A stretch of DNA of 64,000 nucleotides from Cylindrodendrum hubeiense (Eukaryota > Ascomycota > Sordariomycetes > Hypocreales > Nectriaceae), in the NCBI GenBank assembly GCA_014621425.1, contig JAANBB010000130.1, positions 27,338-91,337 of the forward strand, given 5' to 3'. Within the stretch, counting starts at the first letter, position 1; each line of letters begins with the position of its first letter. The position numbers were made by a program, and so were the translations under genes. Below are positions 10,088-20,771 of the stretch, one piece after another. The notes under the pieces were generated by a model that was not told where the DNA came from, did no database searches, and worked only from the letters and a program-made list of their open reading frames with translations.

Positions 10088-11823
10088 TTACCATGCTAGG
10101 TGGTGGATGTCGTTCACGCTCGCAGCTTGCACTGCTGCCACGGCCTCGGCATTGGGCTTGGCAGTCTTCTCTCTGAGCTCCTCGGTGATCTCATTAATGT
10201 CGACTTCGAGGTACGCGCCCATGAAATCCCCAATCTCTGTGTTCTCGATGTTTCCGCGGATCTTATCGGTGCCAGGGCCGCCGGAGCTGTAGATGTTGAC
10301 ATCGACGGCCGTGTGGCCGTGGGTGCTCCAGCCGATGTGGGCGCGCAGGGAGATCATGTCAGCGAATGCGTGAAGGGAGTCGCTGAGGTTGTCGACGATG
10401 CGGGTGAGCTCGGCGTCGGTGGCATCGGAGATGCCGAGTCCGGGGATGACGAGCTCCTCGTTGATCCAGGTCCTGAGCTTGTCCTTGTTGCCGGAGAAGT
10501 CGGAACTGGCGACGTGGGCACGAAGCTTCCAGGCGAGCCACTCGGCCGAGGCGGTGGCGTTGGCTAGAACCTTGGGGTACCAGTTGTAAACGGGGTCGTG
10601 GCCAGGGATCTGGATAGCAGTGTCGAGGCCGCCGGTCTCGTGGTCGCTGGTGGAAACGAGGACGGTCTCGGTCTTGCTCTGGGCAATGAAGTCGAGGACG
10701 ACCTGGAAGGTCTTGTCGTACTCGATGACTTCGTGGACCTGGGCGGCAGGATCGTTGTAGTGAGCGGCATGGTCAATTCGGCTGCCCTCAATCATGATGA
10801 AGAAGCCCTTCTCGCTGTTCTCAGTGGCCTTCTCGAGAGTGCGGAGGGCCGTCTTGGCCATCTCGCTGAGAGAGGGGTAGATGTCGTTGTGGTTTCGGCG
10901 GTCAATCTCGAAGGGGATATCGTGGGAGGCGTACAGACCCAGAAGAGGGAGCTGGGCCTTCTCGCCGCCCTCGAGGGCGTTGAAGCCGGCGCGGTCGTCG
11001 CTGTAGGCCCAGTTGTGGTTTTTCTGGGCAATCTTGACGACGTCGACGTCATCAGAGCGGCAGCTTCCCTCGGTGCTGTTGGGGAGGAAGAAGCACCGGC
11101 CACCGCCCAGCATCAGGTCAACAGAGCGTCCCAGAACACCCTCTCCGACCTCCTGAAGAGCGATGGAGTCCTCCATGGACCTAACCAACACATGGGATCC
11201 AAAGCTAGCAGGCGTGGCGTCGGTGATGCGGGTGGTGGCGACAAGCCCGGTAAGATAGCCAATTCTCTTTGCGGCTTCGAGAACGGTGCCGCAGGGCTCA
11301 AGGTCCGGGAGAACGCCGATGGCGCCATTGTAGCTCTTCTTGCCGCAAGAGAAGGCGGTTGCGCCGGCGGCGCTGTCAGTGACCAAGGAGTTGCTGGACC
11401 GGGTGCGGCTGGAGCCCCAGAAGTGCTGGTCGAGGACGAGGACATTGTCAATGGGGAGGTCCTGGGTGTGCTGGCGGAAGCTGCGCGTCATGGAGAGCGA
11501 GGTCGGGCCCATGCCGTCGGAGACCATGAAGACGAGGTTGCGCTTGGCGGCGGGGACATGTTGCCGGGGCTGGGTGGTCTGGTTATGCTGGATACAGACG
11601 GCGAGGATTATGACGGTAGCGGTGGCGATGAGGGCCCAGACAAACAGGGCGAGCTCACGGAGGCGCGAGAAGCGGCCGGATTTCCTGGCGGCCTCGACAT
11701 CGGGGCGGTCCTGCGAGGACAGGAGGGGGCTTCGTTCAGACGCCTGGAGAGCAGCAACGGTCAGACTTGGAGGCTTGCAGAGTGTGCGGGCAGCTGCAGC
11801 AGCACGAGGAGGCAACATACCAT
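10088..11823 (-). CDS. PHO8: Vacuolar alkaline phosphatase (Pho8-type)
   Basis: Proposed model: complement of 11821-11823 (ATG only) joined to 10088-11743, giving 552 residues. The start codon is followed directly by a GTATGT donor, and the 77-nt intron ends CTCCAG just before 'ASERSPLLSSQD', the form expected for the cytosolic tail of Pho8 proteins. A second ATG at 11818, inside the intron, would instead give a 576-residue form. The protein has a short cytosolic tail with a 'PLL' dileucine-like element, one signal anchor (about residues 31-53), and then a lumenal alkaline phosphatase domain with 'VFMVSDGMGP', the phosphoserine site 'TDSAAGATAFSCG' (S125) and the metal-site segments 'MIEGSRIDHAAHYND' and 'STSDHETGG'. 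It is a type II membrane Zn/Mg phosphomonoesterase of the vacuole. A long open frame on the opposite strand is only a codon-bias shadow. Confidence 0.93.
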
Positions 11824-13779
11824 GGTTCAGACTGACGGCCTGCGTAGCTGACAGCGGCGACGGAGCTGGTGATGAAGAGAGAGGCTGGAAGCGCGGGGCG
11901 GAGCGCAGTCAGAGGAAGCCATGACATTATAAGGCAGCCCCCGGGGCCAGGTACCCCGGCGCGGCACAGGCAGAGTCATTACGGTGGGGATGCGTCCAGG
12001 GCGTCCAGGGCCTGCGGCGCCAAGTCCAGATAAGGTGTCGGAATGGCGCCGGCCTTGGCAGGTGAGCAGCCCAACGGCCACTCAGGCGCCGTTGCGAGCG
12101 CCGCGTCCAGGGAGGTCCAGGCCCCCACGCAGCGGGCCAGCCAGTGCGTCCAGGGCCCAGCCAGCGCCAGCCAGCGCCAGCCAGTGCCAGCCAGTGCCAC
12201 GGCACCAAATCGTCATTCGGCTCGCCCACTCCGCCTACGAAGGCCTGCGGGAGGGACCCTGTGACGTCTGCCGCAGCTCACGTGGCGCCGCGGCTCTGGG
12301 TGTCTGCTCTGGGGAACGCTGCAGCCGTCGCTGACGGCCAAGCTGCGTTGCAGTATTATGTACGATTTTCGGGGTTGCAGTCGCATTGCCCCAAGGCATT
12401 GCCGGTTTTCAGCTCCACCGACCGCCCCGAGGGGCCCCCGTGACCACGGCACGGCGCCTGAGTGCGTGCGAGTCTGGGTCGTGCCCACGGCATCGGACCT
12501 ATCGCGACCAATGGCGTCACCAACTGAGACACGGGAGTCGACCCTGGCACGCGGCTGGGTCATGAGCAACTTGCCGTGTCTCAAAAGTCCCAAAAATCTC
12601 AAAAGCCTCACCAGTCTCACAACACAGCGCAGTTTCTGACGAGTCCCGGTTCTGACGAGTCTCAGTGTCTTCCCACCTCTTTCCGCACTGGGAACCCTCT
12701 GCTTCTGGCTTCTGGCCCCCTTTGACGTAAAAGCACTCGCTCACTCTCCACTCCGCCCAGCGCTTGAATTCCTCGGGTGCGAAACCGGCCCATCGCCCCG
12801 AAGCCCTAACCACACCCGAGTCCTTCTACAGACTTCTATGAAACGAGTCATTGCCGATGATACCCTCATCTGCATGTGTGGTTGTGGAGTCCATCAAGGT
12901 TCTTGAAAAGAGACCACGACTCTGAGGACATGACTCGGAGTGGCAAACCATCCCTGGACACAACATCTGGTATCCATCTCTGACCTTCATCTCCATCCCT
13001 AGACAGAGTTTCAAGGAGGATAAGCTCCGGTTACCTGGCACGTACAGGTATTTTGGAAGTTGGGAGTTGAAAGTCGAATTGCGTACCACGATAGGGTCTC
13101 ATGTAGCTTATTCCCGTCCAAATGCCACTCAGGTTGTTCGTAGTCCTCCGCCACCATACTTTCGACCTATCGCAAGTTGTATGATACATCTCGGTATAGG
13201 CTGCAATCACATCCACACAGGTTCGGCCTGAAGCTAGAGAATATAAAGGGATCAGACTTGAACAAGAAACGACGGGCATGTCTCTTGCTATTATTCTGGC
13301 ATAGCCTCTTTGAGATGAAGTTACCTCTCCTTTGCTCATATTCCCGCTGTCTTATAGCACACGATGCATGCCCATCATTGGACAACGAGCTGACTACCGC
13401 ACAGATCAGCCGCATGTAGACACAGAACGGCATCCTTCGGGATCTATGGTATGGCTGGGAGCCTGAGTCTTCCACGCGGATAACTAAAAAGGGGTCTCAG
13501 GTCAGGGGCTGCCTGGAACCCATGACATAGATATCAACGAAACGCTAGTAGCTATATTCGACGATACAGCCAGCTGCAATGCACGGGAGATAGGGGCAGT
13601 CAAAACTTTCATCAACTCTCATTTTTAAAACGATAGAGGGCTTGCTCATGCATGATTATTTGATCTACTGTTTCTCCTGTCAATGAATTCTGAACATATC
13701 GCATAGTTGAAAAATCGTGGTATTATATAATCTTCGCTTCCTATCAAACATGTCATGGTATAAATCATCATCGTCATCC
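11824..13779. other. Intergenic region upstream of PHO8
   Basis: About 1.96 kb. The part next to PHO8 is its promoter and contains the short tandem repeat at 12157-12196. The rest, to the 3' end of the dioxygenase gene at 13780, shows no recognisable gene; short frames on both strands lack domain features. Confidence 0.35.
12157..12196. repeat. 10-bp tandem repeat, four units
   Basis: Four adjacent copies of CCAGCCAGYG (two ending CG, then two ending TG), with a partial copy just upstream at about 12137. It lies about 330-370 bases upstream of the PHO8 start and is non-coding as far as I can see. Confidence 0.85.
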
Positions 13780-14738
13780 TTATTTGACCTCCTCAGCACC
13801 CCAGTAGAAGGTGTCGATGTCGAGACCCAGAAACTCATCAGCGTATTTCCTCGTCTGCTCGCTCTCAGTTGCCGCACCCGCACACACAAGCAGCGGCATG
13901 AAGTGCTCACCGCCATGGGGCGGGTGCATGATGTCGGCGAAGGGAAACTTGCGCCAGCCCTTGAGCGCCTCCCAGCGTTCGGAGATGTCCTTCTTGCCCA
14001 CGGCGTCATTCAGGGTGCTGTTCCAGGTATCCGACGCGGTGCGGAACTCAGCGCGCTGCTTGGGCGGGGCGCTCATCAGTTGGCGCATGATGCCAAGGTT
14101 GTGGAAGGAGGCGAAGCCGGAACCGACGATGGCGACGTTGGAGGCGCGCAGCTTGGCCAGCGCCTTGCCCATGCGGAGGTGGGCCTCGGGGTCTTCGGAC
14201 CCGAGCACGGAGATCTGCACGACGGGGATGTCGGCCTTGGGGTTGATGAGCAACAGCGGGATGAAGACGCCGTGATCCCAGCCGCGCTCGTCGTCGAGCA
14301 CGGAGGCGACGCCCTCACCGGCCAGAGCGTCGCGGAGCTCCCTTGCGAGCTCCGGGTGGCCGGGGGCCGGGTACTTGAGGGCGTAAGACTCCTTGGGGAA
14401 GCCGTAGTAGTCGTAGTAGAGCTTGTGGGAGGCGCCCGACGAGATGGTGGGCTTGTCGGTGGACCAGTGGGCGGTGACGACGACGATGGCGCGGGGCTGC
14501 TCGGGCGTGCCCAGCTTGAGAAGCTTGGGGACGCGCTTCTTGAGCGAGGAGATGATGGATGCGTGGCCGGGATCACCCAGGACGGGCATGGGGCCTGGTG
14601 AAGCATGTTGTTAGCCATGGTGATATCTCGGAAGTACGGAAATAGACGAAGTCATGACGGTGGGATTGGGGATTGAGGATTGAGGGGCAACTCACCTCCG
14701 CCGTGGGAAAGCGCAACGATGGGACCGAGAGTCGTCAT
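13780..14738 (-). CDS. LigB-family extradiol (4,5-DOPA-type) dioxygenase
   Basis: Spliced model: complement of 14696-14738 joined to 13780-14594, giving 285 residues. The 101-nt intron (GTGAGT...CACCAG) is needed to restore 'LSHGGGPMPVLGDPGHA', the conserved start of the family. Metal-site candidates are H12 (SHGGG), H57 (TAHWST) and H245 (GEHFMPL); 'GWDHGVFIPL' and 'HPPHGGEHF' are also typical. The family comprises non-haem iron or zinc dioxygenases that open catechol rings, including the plant and fungal DOPA dioxygenases that make betalamic acid-type products. The real substrate is not shown. The frame stays open upstream to an ATG at 14903, which would add 55 residues beginning 'MSSLAVAATRRRIAATTLSW', a possible mitochondrial presequence. 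Confidence 0.92.
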
Positions 14739-16023
14739 GTTGGACGTTTGGGTGTGTGTGTGAATGAAGGGTCTCTGGTGTTGGTTCCGGCTCTGGAGCT
14801 GGTTTGGTGTAGGTGAAGTTGGTGGAGTGGCAGATGTAGTAGCCCAGGACAGTGTTGTAGCAGCAATGCGTCGTCTTGTTGCAGCGACAGCCAAGCTCGA
14901 CATGGACCTCTGTAACTACAGCGTATTGTCTTGCTTACTTGTCTTACTCACACAAGCTGTCTGTCTGTCTGTTTGTCTGACACACTGCAGACCAGCTGTG
15001 AAACTATGGCGGGATCGCGAAGCTGAGCCCCGCATCCATGTTCGCGACTGCAGGCAAAAAGCCCACTCTTTCATCGCTGTTCCTCCCGCATCCCGCCCGC
15101 TTTCCGACATTCCGACCCCGGCTGTGGCGGGCGTAAACCGCAACCGTCCAGGCGTTGCTCGTGCTCGAGGGTAATGCTTCAACATCTCGTCGCTCGTTGG
15201 CGGGCAGCTGGCGAATCAGTGGGGCTTAGTCAACGCTGACTTCGGCAGCCACCGCTGACCCCGGGGGCGGCGCTGGGGGATGTGGTCATACGCGCGCGCG
15301 AAGCTCCGCAGTAATTAATAATCCACTCACTCGTTCACTCATTCGCTCGCTCACCCATTCACTCCTCACTCGCTCAGGGACGGCCACTGCACTGACACTG
15401 GCACTGCACTGACACTGGCACTGCACTGCACTGACACGAACACGGAGCACGGAGCACGGAGCATCACGGACAAGACAGACATGCACCCGAAGCGTTACCA
15501 CACATCCGGGAAATTTAACACACTCAGCCCCGCATGGGTGCTCCAGACTTCCAGTCTTGACAGAAGAGAGATGTGTTGCCCGGGAACTAACTGTACGGAG
15601 AAGCGGCGTACAGATTACAGAGCTCATTCATACTGGACCTAACGCCAGCACTGATGCTGGCTGCAGTTGGCCAGCCGCCTCATATTTGAGGTTGATGATA
15701 CACTGCCCCTTGAGCGCCACCCAGTTACGACTTGCCTGCCCCGCCCGTTGCGTACTACTCAGCACAATACTGCTGTAACATCGAGGTAGGGGCATACTGT
15801 ACAGAGATACCTAGGAAGGCAGTAGCTGAACTGATTAAACGTCCAACAAAGTATTCACCAAAACTAAACACTTGGAGTAAAACAAAAATATACAACTCAG
15901 CGCATCTCGCCCCTATCATTAATTAATTCCCAACAGCCATTGCGAAAAAAACCAGCCCGACAGTAGTCCCAGCCAATGAGAAACAATAGCTCCTCACGCA
16001 AAAGTCATCACAAAACAAAACAT
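14739..16023. other. Intergenic region with tandem repeats
   Basis: About 1.3 kb upstream of the dioxygenase gene and downstream of the unassigned 513-residue gene. It contains TG and TCTG microsatellites (14751-14762 and 14956-14980), a CACT/CGCT-rich stretch at 15320-15375, and the repeat at 15385-15465. The first 165 bases may be coding if the dioxygenase starts at 14903. Confidence 0.4.
15385..15465. repeat. 17-bp tandem repeat followed by 7-bp repeat
   Basis: Two perfect copies of CACTGCACTGACACTGG (15385-15401 and 15402-15418), a third variant copy, then three copies of a CGGAGCA heptamer (about 15442-15462). Minisatellite-like, non-coding. Confidence 0.8.
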
Positions 16024-17621
16024 TTACGACCGACGACCTCGAAACGACCATAACTTGCGCGGCTTCTCGATAGGTGCTGGGATAGGTGCTGGGACAGGCG
16101 CCATTGGCGTGACCACGACCGCAGCCGGTGCCAGGTTCATCTTGCCCATCAGATTCGACAAGACTTCTTCTTGCCCCAAAGAATTCAGTGCCTCCTCCTT
16201 CTCCAGCAGAAGATCCAGGAGCAGCGTCTCGATATTAGTGGCTAGTTTGAGGAATTCGTCGCTGGCTCCGCTCAGGTCGAGCTCATGCCTGGGCTGCCTG
16301 CCACCCTCAACTGTGATGTGCTTGAGGAGGGAACTTGTGCGCTTCTTGATGATCCTTGCGAGCTGCATGTCGTTGCCGTGCTTTGCAGCTTTGACCAGAT
16401 TTTCAGCGAAATCGAGTGTGCAAACCGCCGCCTCCTTGAGGGCGGCCTCATTCCTCTTGACTGCGAAGTCAGGCCAGTCTCTGTGCTGGAGACGGGACAT
16501 TTGGCGCAAGATAAGGCTCGAGTCGTTGCAAACCTTGCTCAGACCGCTGGAGAGCAGGATTTTGTAGAGCGCTCTGGGTGATTTATTGGCTAGCCTTTGG
16601 TCTGAGATGAGAGGGGTGACACAGTTTTGCAGGTCAAGAAGGGCGTCAGAGTAGAGCTCTTGATAATCTGGTAGGTACTTGGTACTGTTGCGCTTGGTAG
16701 AGCTTTGGCCGGGACTCCGTGGCGAAGGAGACTTGGATGGCGATGCTTTTTACATATAGAAGTTAGTACTTGCATACGAGTTTGTGACCTTTGTCCCTTA
16801 CCTGAGAGTGATCTGGATATATCCTGGCAGCGGCGCCTCAGCTCATCCATCCACTCTTCATTTTCCCAATCGCCCCTCAACATGCCACAGGTTTCCGCCC
16901 CTATTAGGATCTGTAGCTGCCTCAGGAGACTGGCGTGCGAGTGATAGTTCATCGCATGGCTCGGGTGAAAGCCATTGACTCTAGATATGGTGACAAATCC
17001 ATGCTTTCCATGACGGATCCTCGTCTTGACGCCCCACTTGGCAGCGCTACCAAACTTCTCCCCGAGGCCGATGCTCTCAAACCTCCAGGCATCCCCCTTG
17101 CGATCATCGGAACTGCCTGCCCTTGGCAGCCATATCTGTCCTGCACAGAGAAGAATATCGGGCTCCTTCTCGCAAATGATCTCAGTAGACGCGCGGAATG
17201 AATCCCTCAACCTGGCACTATCGATCTTTGTTGCCTCTCCAGGCACGTATGGCAGCAAGTCGACAACGGTGATGTCCTTCCGAAAGTTGAGGGTTCCGCA
17301 GGAGACCGTGGTGAATATGTCCTCAAGGGCATGAAGAGTCTCGCAATCCTCGATGACGGCACCTAGACCTTTCTTGAATGGGTGATTGCTCCGGGGCTGC
17401 TGCAGGGCGATGGCGATGCCGCCCTTGAGTGCTGGGCCTGCTAGCCGCGCAGTGATTTGAATCTCCTCGGCAGGTCGATTCAGGGACCGTCCTTGTGCCT
17501 CAATACGGGAAACATGGCTAGAGCGCTCTGTGAAGTCATCTTCAACGGGCTTGAAAAGTCGTCTAATCCGGTGGTCGATGGCCACATCAAGGCATGCCTT
17601 GGGCTGTGTATCTGGAGCCAT
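16024..17621 (-). CDS. Unassigned 513-residue protein with a 'GFHPSHAMNY' motif
   Basis: Spliced model: complement of 16802-17621 joined to 16024-16745, giving 513 residues. The 56-nt intron has donor GTAAGG, a perfect TACTAAC branch site and an AAAAG acceptor, and the frame is continuous across it. Residues about 50-260 look like a compact globular domain: 'ITARLAGPALKGGIAIAL', 'ITVVDLLPYVPG', 'PDILLCAGQIWLPR', 'GFVTISRVNGFHPSHAMNYH'. A Ser/Pro/Lys-rich linker starts near residue 275 ('SASPSKSPSPRSPGQSSTKR'), followed by a helical C-terminal part and a Pro/Ala-rich end. The 'VDLLPY ... LLCAG ... GFHPS' order recalls uracil-DNA-glycosylase-fold proteins, but this is speculative. I do not recognise the family with confidence. 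Confidence 0.75.
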
Positions 17622-18601
17622 GGGTTTCTTTCAGACGAGGGGCGTTCAATATAGTTGAGTTCCCTCTTCAAGTAACTATGATAGAAAATAAAACCTAGTA
17701 TGATCTGGGTTATTTGACATAATATACTTTGCTCTCTCGTGCTTGGCTTTGATGTCAAGGCTGGGCATTCAGCCACACCAACGTGTTTATTCCGCTCACG
17801 AGGCAGACTCAGCTCCTGCAGGGCATGGCTGTGATGTGCCCAACACCCGCCGTGGCTGCGAGACTGGGTCACGATTGGCCCCGCGGCTCTGGTACTGTAG
17901 CATTATTGACAGACCCTGGTGAACTAACTATGCATGTTAATTGGTACAAAGGCGTTATCGCTACGCGGGTCATGCGATTTGCTGATTAGAAACATACTGA
18001 ATATCATTACCCTCTTGGCACAAATATTGATTGAGGATGATAAATCCCGCACCACTCGACGGTAAATTGTAGTAACTCGAACCAAGGAAAAGTATTGGGA
18101 GTTGTTGGCTGGACGAGATATTTCTGGTCCCCCGGCGCGGCTGAACACTAAAACCCCTGTAGTTCGTTCAGTGATAGCCAAATCCCCTGTATAGGGACAG
18201 CTAGGACGTCCCGAGCGTTCCCAGACCAATATGTTTCCACGAGAGAAGACCTAGGCGATATCACCTCGGAAGTGATCTGCGCTGTTACCCGCAATTGCGT
18301 TAAGGGCGGATGAGAGTCGGGAAACCTTATACCAACGACGGCATAGTTCTTTCGTTCACATGTTTGGCTGAAGCATAGGTTGTGAAACAGGCATTCTCCC
18401 TCTGGCAGCCGAGACGAAACTGGGCCCAAAAAGACTTTCAGGTTAGGGATTGAACAGATAGGCACCGACGGAAGATTTGGAACCCCTTGGCCGCCTGTGT
18501 TGGCCTCCGTAGCCCCTGCCTCTAGCTTGTCATCTGACTGGTCACTATCCCGTTTCTCGTCATCAGACAATGAATATGTATGAGGGAGGAGACCCGATAA
18601 G
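17622..18601. other. Intergenic region
   Basis: About 980 bases between two minus-strand genes. No supported gene. A minus-strand frame at 18148-18714 overlaps the receptor's last exon in another frame and is rejected. Confidence 0.35.
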
Positions 18602-20045
18602 TTACACTCCTCTATAGGACGAAACCTTAGCCACAGGCGCCCTCGCCTGAAATAGCTCAACATGGCTCGCATTGCTTTTCCTTTCATCACCCCCCAGGTT
18701 CTCATCGAACTCATTCGGGTTTGATGAAAGACGGGATGAGCAACGTTGACTCATAGGAGCTGCAGGACATGGTTCAGTCATGACATCGAACCCGGCATCT
18801 ATTGGCCTCGTCATGTTCGAGCCAGCATATATATTTGCATCAACAGCGTAGTCTGAGCCTTGCTTTCTCCGGAAATACGCTCCTAGCGACGGTAAACAGA
18901 CTACCAAGAGAGAAATATTGCTGTCAAGACTGCACCACAGTTCTGGAGGGATGGTAACGTGAGTCAGCTTTCACCCTGATACTGAGGGGGCAAGGTAATG
19001 GGAATATGCAATACGCACCAAATATACTGAAAGAAGGGTTATCGCTTCCACCAAAAGTTGTAATCGTGGTAAAGCGAATAATACAGAATGTGATGTTGAT
19101 AATGCCGAGGAGGAAAGTGCAATATACGCCAACCTTGAGCCGTGTTTTCATTTGTAGCCCAGGAACGATTAACCACGGTATAGCGAAGACTGTCGAATTG
19201 GTAAGTGCCGTTCATCTCTGCAACATGCTTTTTCCTCTGACCTATACTTACTGAAAATGTCTCCAACAAAATGCAGAGCCCAAGTGAGTCGAAACATCAA
19301 CATGCCGGATATGGCCGAGCATTGGGCTTCAGGGTCGAGAGACCTAACTCAAGCAACGTCAGAGGCTGTGCCAATCGAAGGACGCCAGTGGATCTCGTGG
19401 ACGAGAAATGAGAACCACTTACCAATAAAACCTGATTGGATGGCAAAAAGAAAGAAGTGAGCTAATACTAGCTAGGTATGCGAGGACGGTATAGATAACC
19501 GTTGCCCAGATGAATATTCTCTCTTTGAACATGAAAGCAGGAAATAGTTGCAAGTACAGAGATAGAAGTGTTGCCTTGCAAAGGTACGCGGCGGTGAAAT
19601 AAAAGAAGCTGGCCACCCAAAACAGCTAACCGATCACTCGTGTCAGCGGTTATTGTTGAATCGTGGTTTCGGCCCAAGTGGGTGGGCTAGAGGCGCTCAC
19701 CAGCAGTATCAGCTTCTTGTGTTCTGGGCTGCCACGGTATCCCTTTAGTTGCACCGACACGCCCGGGTCAAACGCCCCAAGCTGCGCAAACTTGATATCA
19801 AAAGCGGCATTTCCAACTGCTGCGAACCATGCAGCGCACATAAAAAAGTCATTTGTCAATAGCTTTTGTCTCTGGACCCTGAGACGCAAGTGTAAGCGGA
19901 GGGCAATGATCCCTGCGGTGAGGCTGATTAGAATCCATTGTGAGGCCTGCAGAAGAAGCGCATTGCATGATTAGCGAAGAAACCAAAGGGTATCGCCTGG
20001 GGGCCGTACAAGGGTGACTGCCGGGCCTGGGCTGGGGCCAGCCAT
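18602..20045 (-). CDS. PTH11-like seven-helix membrane protein (fungal rhodopsin-domain family)
   Basis: Six-exon model on the minus strand: 20010-20045, 19701-19946, 19423-19625, 19252-19343, 19019-19189 and 18602-18942, giving 362 residues with the frame continuous through all five introns (61-79 nt). Seven hydrophobic helices are visible, for example 'ASQWILISLTAGIIALRL' (TM1), 'TDAAYLCKATLLSLYL'-type TM3 ending in 'LQLFP', 'FAIPWLIVPGLQM' in TM5 and 'GVYCTFLLGIINITFCIIRF' in TM6. 'SLDPEAQCS' between TM4 and TM5 and 'LPSLGAYFRRK' after TM7 are typical of the fungal rhodopsin-domain/SAT4 family that includes PTH11-like candidates for surface sensing. The C-terminal tail of about 100 residues is Ser-rich and cytoplasmic by prediction. 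The 12-codon first exon is the least certain part. No CFEM domain is present. Ligand unknown. Confidence 0.85.
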
Positions 20046-20771
20046 GACCACATTGGTCGTCTAGATGAATTATCAATCGCGGTAGGAGCCTGGAAGCATC
20101 GATTTATGTGATGTGAGGCTTACACGACTGGGGATGTAAGTTGTAGTTTTTCATATTGTCGGCTGCGTGGGTAGCAGAGCGATCGAGATGGTTATGAAGC
20201 GAAGCGGCCCCTGGCTTATCACACTGGCACATTTCCCATTCTGCTAAGGTTTGCTTGCATTCCTGTGAGCAGAAGCGCCAACCTGGCATGGCTTGATTGG
20301 GTTGACCACTGCGGCGGTACGCTGAACTAGAAAGGCGTCAGCAACATACCAGAGGATGCTGTCGGTTTACCTAGATCCGGTGTCCATACTGGAGCTCAAA
20401 CTTACACATGCTGTGGCTGTCAACTGGCAAAGCTTGGCATGATAATTGAGGTAGTCTGAGGATTTAACCAGTAATTTCCTAGTGTATCATGGCAATTCTG
20501 CCGTGTGTGCCCCATAATCATGACAAGATTCGACCCGGCATGAGAAATCTCAACCACTCATCGTCTTAGTTCCCCCTTTATGAATACACCTGTAGTCCGT
20601 CTCGACATGCTCACAGTAACACTCACTACATCATGGTAGGACACAACAGATGTAGCAACTACTCGCTCTCTTTTACTAATTCTTCTAGAAAAACTCCACC
20701 AGGATGATCTGACGGATTAGGCGCAACAGATACACCAAATGCGAAAAAACAAGTGACATTGTCGGGAACAG
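20046..20771. other. Intergenic region
   Basis: About 730 bases between the receptor start and the amidohydrolase stop, both on the minus strand. It should contain the receptor promoter. No gene or repeat recognised. Confidence 0.35.

Noticed and set aside
10598..11851. 417-codon plus-strand frame opposite PHO8
   Set aside because: It is antisense to a well-supported alkaline phosphatase gene; it has low-complexity Gly/Ala/Glu/Val content from the codon bias of the real gene and no domain.
13717..14601. 294-codon plus-strand frame opposite the LigB dioxygenase
   Set aside because: Antisense shadow of a conserved enzyme; composition is Gly/Val/Ala/Glu-rich and unlike a protein family.
18148..18714. 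188-codon minus-strand frame at the end of the PTH11-like gene
   Set aside because: It overlaps the last exon of the receptor in another frame and lacks a domain; the six-exon model explains the region better.
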